Source: an uncultured Elusimicrobiales bacterium | GTDB lineage: Bacteria; Elusimicrobiota; Elusimicrobia; Elusimicrobiales; Elusimicrobiaceae | Reading direction: 5' to 3' | NCBI GenBank assembly: GCA_905235355.1 | Contig: CAJOLM010000037.1 | Coordinates: 1-9,839, forward strand | DNA: 9,839 nucleotides | In this document: positions 1 to 5,637 of the stretch, piece by piece | Layout: each line of letters opens with the position of its first letter | Numbering within the stretch: the stretch's first letter is position 1 | Notes under the pieces: generated by a model | What the model was told of the DNA's origin: nothing | What the model saw: the letters and a program-made list of their open reading frames with translations, nothing else | Databases searched by the model: none | Made by a program: the position numbers and the translations under genes

Positions 1-63
1 AGACGATATATCGAGATGCAAGGAAAAGAAGATATAGGCCGAACAATGAAATTGTTCGAATAG
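1..63 (+). CDS. Possible 3' end of an unrecognised gene (partial)
   Basis: Frame 1 is open from the window edge to a TAG at 61-63 and would encode about 20 charged, probably helical residues ending MKLFE. A GC-rich hairpin follows within 10 bases, which suits the end of a transcription unit. The last codons coincide with an 8-bp inverted repeat at 40-58, which argues somewhat against ordinary coding sequence, and this could instead be the 3' part of a non-coding RNA. I do not recognise the peptide, and 20 residues are too few to assign a family. Confidence 0.35.
   Translation, partial: RRYIEMQGKEDIGRTMKLFE
40..58. repeat. Perfect 8-bp inverted repeat with 3-base loop
   Basis: CGAACAAT at 40-47 and ATTGTTCG at 51-58 are exact reverse complements around GAA. 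The hairpin lies directly before the TAG at 61-63. It may be part of a terminator or processing structure together with the hairpin at 71-90, or the end of a structured RNA. Confidence 0.6.
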
Positions 64-70
64 AAAGAAG

Positions 71-95
71 CCCCGAGCGGAAGCTCGGGGAGTTT
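71..95 (+). terminator. Hairpin terminator of the upstream unit
   Basis: CCCCGAGC (71-78) pairs perfectly with GCTCGGGG (83-90) around GGAA, a GNRA-type tetraloop. The downstream T-run is short (AGTTT), so termination on the + strand may be weak. The other strand leaves the stem into a pyrimidine-rich CTTCTTTCTA, so the hairpin could work in both directions. Confidence 0.6.
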
Positions 96-185
96 CACGT
101 CTATTAGGCCAAAAAAAACAACAAGTCAAGCCCTATTTTTGCTCAAATAAAAAAGGGGGAAAAACAAAACACTTTCCGTAAAAAT

Positions 186-194
186 TGCTATAAT
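186..194 (+). promoter_or_regulatory. Extended -10 promoter of secG
   Basis: TGC (186-188) directly precedes a consensus TATAAT (189-194), forming an extended -10 element. No convincing -35 lies 16-18 bases upstream; the best match at 17-base spacing is AAAACA at 166-171. Transcription would start near 201, giving a leader of about 22 bases before the secG ATG. Confidence 0.6.
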
Positions 195-222
195 AAAGAA
201 AAGATTTGGATAGGAGAGAATT

Positions 223-513
223 ATGTTGACATTGTTGTTAATCGTGCATTATTTTGTTTGTATCTTGCTGATTTTATTAATTTTATTGCAAAGCGGAAAA
301 GGCTCTGCAGCCGGTATTTTTGGTGCGTCCGGTGCTGATAATATTTTCGCCAGCCCGACGGCGTTTAACGCAGTCAATAAATTAACTGCCGGCCTGGCGG
401 TGGCTTTATTCTGCACCTCTATTTTGCTCACCATTTCCTATAATCACCGCACGACTTCGTCTGTCATGGACAAAGTCAATATCCCGGCGGCTTCCGCTCC
501 GGTGAACAAATAA
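223..513 (+). CDS. secG: Protein translocase subunit SecG
   Basis: SecG is the small membrane subunit of the SecYEG channel and helps SecA-driven protein export across the inner membrane. The 96-residue product has the family layout: a first membrane helix at about residues 3-22, the conserved LLQSGKG turn at 21-27 followed by a Gly/Ala-rich cytoplasmic loop with GIFGASGADNIF (31-42), and a second helix at about 53-72. The C-terminal tail is short and polar. The length is normal for the family. The ATG at 223 follows AGGAG (212-216) with 6-base spacing. The gene stands alone between its own promoter and a hairpin terminator at 532-558. Confidence 0.93.
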   Translation: MLTLLLIVHYFVCILLILLILLQSGKGSAAGIFGASGADNIFASPTAFNAVNKLTAGLAVALFCTSILLTISYNHRTTSSVMDKVNIPAASAPVNK

Positions 514-531
514 GTAATTTGCCTAATCCAA

Positions 532-558
532 AAACCCGCGCCCCGTGCGCGAGTTTTT
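532..558 (+). terminator. Rho-independent terminator after secG
   Basis: AAACCCGCGC (532-541) pairs with GCGCGAGTTT (547-556) with one C/A mismatch. The loop is CCCGT, and the T-run continues to 558. It lies 18 bases after the secG stop codon. Confidence 0.8.
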
Positions 559-575
559 ACTTGCAAAAAGTTCTT

Positions 576-605
576 TTGCTAAAAGGGGGGAAAGTTTGCT
601 AAAAT
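576..605 (+). promoter_or_regulatory. Promoter of tRNA-Leu
   Basis: A TTGCTA box at 576-581 and a TAAAAT at 600-605 are 18 bases apart. The -10 is extended by TGC at 597-599, as at the secG promoter. A G6 tract (585-590) flanked by A-runs fills the spacer. Transcription would begin near 612, about 30 bases before the mature tRNA 5' end. Confidence 0.55.
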
Positions 606-642
606 ATGTAGGTCGTAAATCCCTCGTTGTACAAAGATTTTA

Positions 643-724
643 GCGCGGGTGGCGGAATTGGTATACGCGTGCGTTTGAGGGGCGCATGCCGCAAGGCTTG
701 GGGGTTCGAGTCCCCCCTCGCGCA
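643..724 (+). tRNA. tRNA-Leu (anticodon GAG)
   Basis: This folds as a class II tRNA. The acceptor stem pairs GCGCGGG (643-649) with CTCGCGC (717-723), with one G-U pair. The D arm carries the TTGG..GCG region, and the anticodon stem TGCGT/GCGCA encloses the loop TTGAGGG with anticodon GAG at 677-679. The long variable arm is GCC(GCAA)GGC, and the T arm is GGGGG-TTCGAGT-CCCCC (700-716). The discriminator is A724. The large variable arm and A73 fit leucine, and GAG reads CUC/CUU. CCA is not encoded (TAG follows), so the 3' end must be added after transcription. Confidence 0.95.
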
Positions 725-732
725 TAGACTTT

Positions 733-759
733 AAACCCCGGTTTAGCCGGGGTTTTTTT
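733..759 (+). terminator. Rho-independent terminator after tRNA-Leu
   Basis: AAACCCCGG (733-741) pairs perfectly with CCGGGGTTT (747-755) around TTTAG, and the T-run is 753-759. The ribosome-binding site of the next gene starts at 760, directly after the T-run. There is no room for another promoter in between, so the downstream genes probably depend on readthrough. Confidence 0.85.
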
Positions 760-774
760 AAGGAGTTGCTAACT

Positions 775-1656
775 ATGAATCCGCTTCTCGCTGCTTGGTT
801 ATGTTGGGCTATTGTCGGTCTGTCGCCGATTGCCGGTCATTACGCCGTCGGTATTGTCAATCCGGTCTTGCTTAGTTTTTTAGGCACTATCTTGGCTGTA
901 CTATACTTTACTCCCTGGATTACTAAAAATCATCAATGGGGGGAATTATTTGCCAAAGAAGTGCGCTGGAAATTTTTATTTATCGGCACTTTTGGCACCG
1001 CGCTGCCGTTTTCTATTATTTTATGGGCGTTCCATTATACCACGCCGGGAAACGCCGCTATTTTGCAACAAAGCGAGCTGATTTATTCGCTGATTATCGC
1101 CTATATCTTCTTGCATGAAAGACCCACCAAGCAACAGCTTTTCGGTAGTGCCCTTGTGCTGTCCGGCGTATTGCTGATTTTATTTAAAGAGCAATACACG
1201 CCGCGCTGGACAGGAGACCTGATGATTGTGCTCTGTCCGTGGATGTTTCAGGCGGCTTCCTGCGTTGCCAAAAAATTACCGAAGCACTTGCATTTCCGCA
1301 CCATAGCCGCCGCCCGCAATTTGTATGCACTGCCGGTGCTGACGCTGCTGCTCCTCTTTTTAATGTGTACAAGCGACGGTACGCTGACCCTTAAACCCGG
1401 GCTGCAATTTACGTGGGTATGGTTATATACCGGTGTGCTCAAATACGGCTGGGCTATGATTTTATGGTATCAGGCTATCCGTGCATTAGACTTAAGCCGC
1501 GTCACCGCGATTTATTTATCTTATCCGGTGTTATCCTTTGCCCTGTCTATTTTGCTGGGGCTGGAAACACCGCATCTGTATCAACTGTTTGGTATGATAC
1601 TGACTTTATCGGGCGCTTATTGGATTAGCTGGCTCGTACAAAAACAAAAACATTAA
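775..1656 (+). CDS. EamA/DMT-family transporter, first of a tandem pair
   Basis: This is an inner-membrane drug/metabolite transporter superfamily protein (EamA, RhaT-like). The substrate cannot be told; relatives move amino acids, nucleotide derivatives, sugars or drugs. The 293 residues form two EamA halves of about five hydrophobic helices each (roughly 1-135 and 147-290), the usual size for a 10-helix member. The first half carries the typical segment with Glu101 and HERP (114-117) before a GSALVLSGVLLI helix. I chose ATG 775, which has AAGGAG at 760-765 with 9-base spacing. An upstream in-frame TTG at 766 is too close to that site. The next gene is a clear paralogue starting 2 bases after the stop. 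Confidence 0.88.
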   Translation: MNPLLAAWLCWAIVGLSPIAGHYAVGIVNPVLLSFLGTILAVLYFTPWITKNHQWGELFAKEVRWKFLFIGTFGTALPFSIILWAFHYTTPGNAAILQQSELIYSLIIAYIFLHERPTKQQLFGSALVLSGVLLILFKEQYTPRWTGDLMIVLCPWMFQAASCVAKKLPKHLHFRTIAAARNLYALPVLTLLLLFLMCTSDGTLTLKPGLQFTWVWLYTGVLKYGWAMILWYQAIRALDLSRVTAIYLSYPVLSFALSILLGLETPHLYQLFGMILTLSGAYWISWLVQKQKH

Positions 1657-1658
1657 AT

Positions 1659-2543
1659 ATGAAAAAATCACCTGCTGCCGCTATATGGATTGATACCATT
1701 ATTACCGCTTTTAATATGGTAACGGCTGCCTATGCGGTAAAATATTGCACTTCGGCGTTATTTTTGCTGTTTGCTTCTCTGGGGGCAACGCTGTGCTTCG
1801 TGCCGCACATTACCCGTATTGGCGCGTGGGGACGCGTGTTTAACCGCCAGCAATTTTGGCGTCACATTGGTATTGGTACACTAGGCACTGCCCTACCCAT
1901 GAGCATTATGGTTTTTGCTCTTAAATATACCACGCCCACTAATGCGTCTATTTTAAATCAATTTGAAATTGTGTACTCCCTGCTGCTGGCGTGGATTTTG
2001 CTGCGCGAAAAACCCTCCTGGGTACAAATAGGTGGCTCGGCACTTATCGTGGCGGGGGTGACCATGCTTTTATGGCAAGCGGGGTACACGCCGCAGCTCA
2101 AAGGTGACCTGATGATTATAGGCAGCTTATGGATGTTTCAATTAAGCCACATTTTAGCCAAAAAATTACCTGCTGATTTGGACGGGCAGACCGTGGCCTG
2201 TATCCGCGCTTTATTTGCTATGCCGGCTTTGATTTTGCTTATAATATATATGGCGTGCAGCCAGGGTCTTACATTTACGCCGATAGCCACGCTTGGCTGG
2301 TGCGTATTATTCAGCGCGGTTTTTTGCTACTACATCGGCAATGCGTTTTGGTATTATGGCATACGCAATATGGCGCTGGGCAAAGCAACCGCCATTATCC
2401 TGTCCTACCCGGTATTTACTTTTTTGATATCCGTCGGGTTGGGGCTGGATAAGATTACCCTTTTTAAAGTGTTGGGATTATTGCTGGCCCTAGGCGGTGC
2501 GTACATTGTAACCCTGGTCAGTTTGCAAGGAGACAAGAAATGA
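1659..2543 (+). CDS. EamA/DMT-family transporter, second of a tandem pair
   Basis: This 294-residue ten-helix EamA protein is paralogous to its upstream neighbour. Shared blocks at matching positions include GTALP, YTTP.NA.IL, a Glu (103) before the fourth helix, the loop REKP (116-119) matching HERP, YTP..GDLMI, and AKKLP. This indicates local gene duplication followed by strong divergence, so substrates may differ, or the two may act as a heteromeric pair; EamA proteins often work as single chains or homodimers. The ATG lies 2 bases after the previous stop and has no Shine-Dalgarno match, only an A-rich stretch, so translation is probably coupled to the first gene. Its TGA overlaps the ATG of the next gene. 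Confidence 0.88.
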   Translation: MKKSPAAAIWIDTIITAFNMVTAAYAVKYCTSALFLLFASLGATLCFVPHITRIGAWGRVFNRQQFWRHIGIGTLGTALPMSIMVFALKYTTPTNASILNQFEIVYSLLLAWILLREKPSWVQIGGSALIVAGVTMLLWQAGYTPQLKGDLMIIGSLWMFQLSHILAKKLPADLDGQTVACIRALFAMPALILLIIYMACSQGLTFTPIATLGWCVLFSAVFCYYIGNAFWYYGIRNMALGKATAIILSYPVFTFLISVGLGLDKITLFKVLGLLLALGGAYIVTLVSLQGDKK

Positions 2544-3388
2544 AGAAGTTGGTTTTATTTGATTTGGACGGCACCTTAGTTTACACGGGAGCGGCGGGAC
2601 GTTCGGCTTTAATAAAAGCCATGAAAAAACTCTATGGCAAGGCACCGGATTTTGAGCACGGTTTGATTTCCGGGCGGACGGATTTGGACAATTTTTCTAT
2701 CGTATATCAGCTGCTTAAGGGCAAAAAACCCAGCCCAACCGAACTAAAAAAAATCAAAGCTGCTTACTTGGAAATGCTGCCGCTGGAAGTGGAAAAATCC
2801 CGCAAGGTAAAGAAATATAAAACTGTACCGGGCGTCAAAAAATTCCTTGCGCAATTAGCCAAAGAAAAAGACGTCATAATCGGCCTAGGCACCGGAAATG
2901 TAGAGGAGGGGGCGCTTATTAAATTGCAACCCTCCGGATTACTGAAATATTTTTCCGTCGGCGGATATGGTACAGGCGGTCACACCCGCCAAGCCATGCT
3001 CAAAGCCGCTGTCAAACGCGCTGAGAAAAAATTTAAAACAATATTTTCGCCTGAACAAGTGTATATCATTGGCGATACACACCGCGACGTACTGGCTGCC
3101 AAAGCGTGCGGCTTTCACAGTGCCGCGCTAACCTGCGGTTTTGGCGACCCGAAACTTTTGCAACGTGCCGCCGCAGAATTACAAGCAGACAGTTTTAACG
3201 ATATAGAAATGTTTTATGTATGGCTCGGGCTAAATACAGACCCCAAGGGCGTCAAACGCGGCATTTATATTTCGCCCGCTAGCGCCATTGAACACGTGTT
3301 TTTCAGCCGCACAGGCATTGATGAGGACCGTCTTAAAATGCTAAAAATTAAGAAGTACGAAGATTTGCCCTCAGGCACTATTATGTAG
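2540..3388 (+). CDS. HAD-superfamily hydrolase, phosphoglycolate phosphatase-like, with C-terminal extension
   Basis: This is a probable cytoplasmic phosphatase of the haloacid dehalogenase superfamily. Motif I is DLDGT, with nucleophile Asp8 and acid/base Asp10. Motif II is Thr118 in GLGTGN, a lysine near 155-164 can serve as motif III, and motif IV is GDTHRD, with Asp179 and Asp183 binding Mg2+. A helical cap lies between motifs I and II (about 15-95), as in Gph/PgmB-like enzymes. The substrate is unknown. At 282 residues it is longer than the usual 210-230. The extra tail (about 228-282) contains no HAD motif. The ATG overlaps the preceding stop by four bases and has AAGGAG at 2527-2532 with 7-base spacing. 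Confidence 0.85.
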   Translation: MKKLVLFDLDGTLVYTGAAGRSALIKAMKKLYGKAPDFEHGLISGRTDLDNFSIVYQLLKGKKPSPTELKKIKAAYLEMLPLEVEKSRKVKKYKTVPGVKKFLAQLAKEKDVIIGLGTGNVEEGALIKLQPSGLLKYFSVGGYGTGGHTRQAMLKAAVKRAEKKFKTIFSPEQVYIIGDTHRDVLAAKACGFHSAALTCGFGDPKLLQRAAAELQADSFNDIEMFYVWLGLNTDPKGVKRGIYISPASAIEHVFFSRTGIDEDRLKMLKIKKYEDLPSGTIM

Positions 3389-3396
3389 GAGCGCAT

Positions 3397-3966
3397 ATGG
3401 AGTGGTTTAAAGCAGCGGAAAAATTTAATCAAGCCTTGGCGTCAGCTGACCCGACCCCGGGCGGTGGCGCAGCAGCCGCTATGGCGGTCGCGATGGGTTG
3501 CTCGCTAGCCATTATGGCGGGACAAACGACGCTTAATAAAAAATCAACAACAGAAGATGTAAAAACCCGCTTGATACCGCCACTGCGCAAATTGGGCGCA
3601 CTCACGGCGCAGTTAAATCATTTTATTGAAGAAGACGGCGCAGCTTATACAGGATATTTAGTAGCTAAAAAATTGCCCAAAGAGGATCCCAACCGCGAAA
3701 AAGCTTTACAGGACGCGCTCATATATGCAGCGCAAATTCCGGCAGATACGGCCACTACCGCTATTACGTGTCTGCATGAAATAGAAGCCCTGCAAGATTT
3801 TATCGCGCCAGTTATTTTGTCAGATGTGCATTGCGCGCGCCACTTGCTTAAGGGTGCTATTGCTTGCTGTATAGAAAACATAAAAGCCAATTTAGCTTTT
3901 ATTACACAGCCGGAACAAATCCAAAAATTTCAAAAGCAAATAGAAGGGTTTCAAAAATTTTGCTAA
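3397..3966 (+). CDS. fchA: FTCD_C-family cyclodeaminase / methenyl-THF cyclohydrolase
   Basis: This matches the cyclodeaminase family (FTCD_C), whose stand-alone bacterial members (FchA) interconvert methenyl- and formyl-tetrahydrofolate or deaminate formimino-THF. The 189-residue product is close to the usual 200, helical, and has no signal peptide. The diagnostic N-terminal motif is PTPGGGAAAA at residues 19-28, followed by the Ala-rich helix ending AIMAGQTTL. The middle carries the EEDG.AY region typical of the family. AGGAG (3387-3391), overlapping the upstream stop, is 5 bases before the ATG. Which reaction it performs cannot be settled: no FTHFS, folD or histidine-degradation gene is nearby. 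The symbol is tentative. Confidence 0.8.
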   Translation: MEWFKAAEKFNQALASADPTPGGGAAAAMAVAMGCSLAIMAGQTTLNKKSTTEDVKTRLIPPLRKLGALTAQLNHFIEEDGAAYTGYLVAKKLPKEDPNREKALQDALIYAAQIPADTATTAITCLHEIEALQDFIAPVILSDVHCARHLLKGAIACCIENIKANLAFITQPEQIQKFQKQIEGFQKFC

Positions 3967-3975
3967 AGAGGAATT

Positions 3976-5541
3976 ATGAGCGAAAAAATAACCAACCGCA
4001 GCGGTATGTTAGGCAGCATTTATAAAATGCTCCCCAATATTGACGACGACTATGCAGCCAAACTGGTATATACTTTAGAGAATAAAAAAACCTTGGAGAA
4101 ATTGGAGCAAGATATCGCAGATATTGCCACACAGCTTGGGCAAACCAATGCTATGTCTGACACCATTGTCGCCAAAATTTTGCTGGATGAAATTACACTG
4201 CCCGCCGCGTTGCGCCAGCTGCGCATTTACAACAATGCCACCTCTATTGCCGAACTAACCCGCGGGCTGAAAACCTCCGCGGAAGATACGGATTTATTGC
4301 TTAATTTTTATGCTGCGTTTGGCTCGCTACGCTTTTTTGATACTGAATTTTCGGCTGCTTTAAAAGATGTACTTAGCAACACTACCCAATCGGATGCTGA
4401 CAAAGCCCGCCATGGTCTAGAGAAACTGCTCGCACAAGCCAAACAAGAGACAGCCAAATTAGCGGGTCTTCCTGCCAAAAACAAAAAAGCTATTTATGAA
4501 ATCGCCGATAAATATCATTTATCCGTCACATTAACAGCTGATCTGCAAGCCGTATACGCAGTACCTGGCGCAGCCGATTTTGCAAAACAATTTTCTGCAC
4601 TTATGGAAGAACTCGGCAAAATTAATGAGGACCAAAATTTGATGGCCTCTTTGGCGGCTAAAACGCTACTCTGTCAAATCACGCAAAAAGATGCTCAAGA
4701 TATTGCGCTGACTTCTAAACTTGTCGGGGGACAGATTTTAGAAGATGATTTAATGATTATTGCGTGCCGTTACTTAAAAACCAAAACACCACAGGATATT
4801 TTAGACACTTTTGATGCTGTACTCAAACGCTTGCCACATGTTTCTCAGAAAGAAGAGAATTTAGGGCTTGCCGTGCGTGTTCTTTTAGATGGCACGGAGA
4901 GCATGTTTGAAAAAGCGCAACAAAAAGCTTCCCTCTACCGTGAGCGTATTTTATTGCAAAAATCACTTTCCAAAAACGATACATTTGCCGGATATGAAGA
5001 AGACCTGGCTGTGCGTTTTGCCGGACAAAAAGATTTTGCCCAATTGGAGCGCGAAACACACGGTATTTTGGCTACCTTGCCACATTGCCAAGATCCATTG
5101 GAAAACAAAGAACTCGCGTGCAAAGTATTACTGGGGACACTTAGCTCTGCCGAAGCTCACCAACAAGCTGAATATTTGCGTGACTTAAAAGCGAAAACCC
5201 TTACGCAAGGTTTAGCACCCCGCGCGCTTAAAAATTATTTGGGTACAAAACCCGCAGAAGAGATTATCACTTTTTTTGAAAAATCCCTCGCTCCCTACAC
5301 TTTTTGGAAATCTGACCGGGAGGCACATGAATTTGCACTGACCGCGTTGGTGGGGGAATTAAACGGCACTTCCGATGCCCGAATTTCTTCCTTTGTGCTG
5401 GATATGCTGGAGAGCGGTTCCTCGTTAGAGCTCGTCAGTGATATGATGGCTAATATCCAAGTGCATAAGACTTCCAAAACCGAGCTAGACAATCTACTGG
5501 CCATGTACAAAAAGGCACGTGCAGCCAGCAAAGAAACTTAA
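3976..5541 (+). CDS. Unrecognised helical-repeat protein (six degenerate repeats)
   Basis: I do not recognise this family. The 521 residues have no signal peptide or membrane helix and look almost wholly alpha-helical, so the protein is probably cytoplasmic. It contains about six degenerate repeats of roughly 78 residues. Each has an amphipathic segment (for example FDAVLKRLP or FSALMEEL), then 15-25 residues later a helix of the type A.K.LL (AKILL 66-70, EKLL 149-152, AAKTLL 227-232, AVRVLL 299-304, ACKVLL 381-386, ALTALV 454-459), then an Ala/Gln/Leu-rich helix. This suggests a solenoid scaffold resembling TPR/HEAT folds without matching their consensus. It is last in the tight cluster, 9 bases after the cyclodeaminase, with AGAGGA before the ATG. 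The neighbouring GYF-domain protein is a possible partner. Confidence 0.8.
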   Translation: MSEKITNRSGMLGSIYKMLPNIDDDYAAKLVYTLENKKTLEKLEQDIADIATQLGQTNAMSDTIVAKILLDEITLPAALRQLRIYNNATSIAELTRGLKTSAEDTDLLLNFYAAFGSLRFFDTEFSAALKDVLSNTTQSDADKARHGLEKLLAQAKQETAKLAGLPAKNKKAIYEIADKYHLSVTLTADLQAVYAVPGAADFAKQFSALMEELGKINEDQNLMASLAAKTLLCQITQKDAQDIALTSKLVGGQILEDDLMIIACRYLKTKTPQDILDTFDAVLKRLPHVSQKEENLGLAVRVLLDGTESMFEKAQQKASLYRERILLQKSLSKNDTFAGYEEDLAVRFAGQKDFAQLERETHGILATLPHCQDPLENKELACKVLLGTLSSAEAHQQAEYLRDLKAKTLTQGLAPRALKNYLGTKPAEEIITFFEKSLAPYTFWKSDREAHEFALTALVGELNGTSDARISSFVLDMLESGSSLELVSDMMANIQVHKTSKTELDNLLAMYKKARAASKET

Positions 5542-5576
5542 AATCTGAAAATATCGAAAAAAAAGACGTGCAAATC

Positions 5577-5605
5577 TACGATAATTTTGCTATCCTGTTA
5601 TCGTA
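5577..5605. promoter_or_regulatory. Inverted repeat flanking a candidate extended -10 box
   Basis: TACGATAA (5577-5584) and TTATCGTA (5598-5605) are perfect 8-base inverted arms separated by 13 bases. The spacer contains TGC-TATCCT (5588-5596), the same TTGCTA pattern as the secG and tRNA promoters, and the dyad centre falls at 5591. It resembles an operator over a promoter. As RNA it would be an AT-rich hairpin followed by a T-rich stretch, so a weak terminator for the upstream cluster is the alternative. Confidence 0.5.
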
Positions 5606-5637
5606 AGGGTTTATTTTATTTTAGGGTGAAACAGAAA

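Noticed and set aside
766..774. TTG start of the first EamA gene at 766
   Set aside because: It lies directly against AAGGAG (760-765), leaving no spacing. ATG 775 has 9-base spacing.
5587..5637. 17-codon upstream extension of the GYF-domain protein
   Set aside because: It would start at a TTG inside the promoter-like dyad without a ribosome-binding site, while the GYF domain begins right after ATG 5638.
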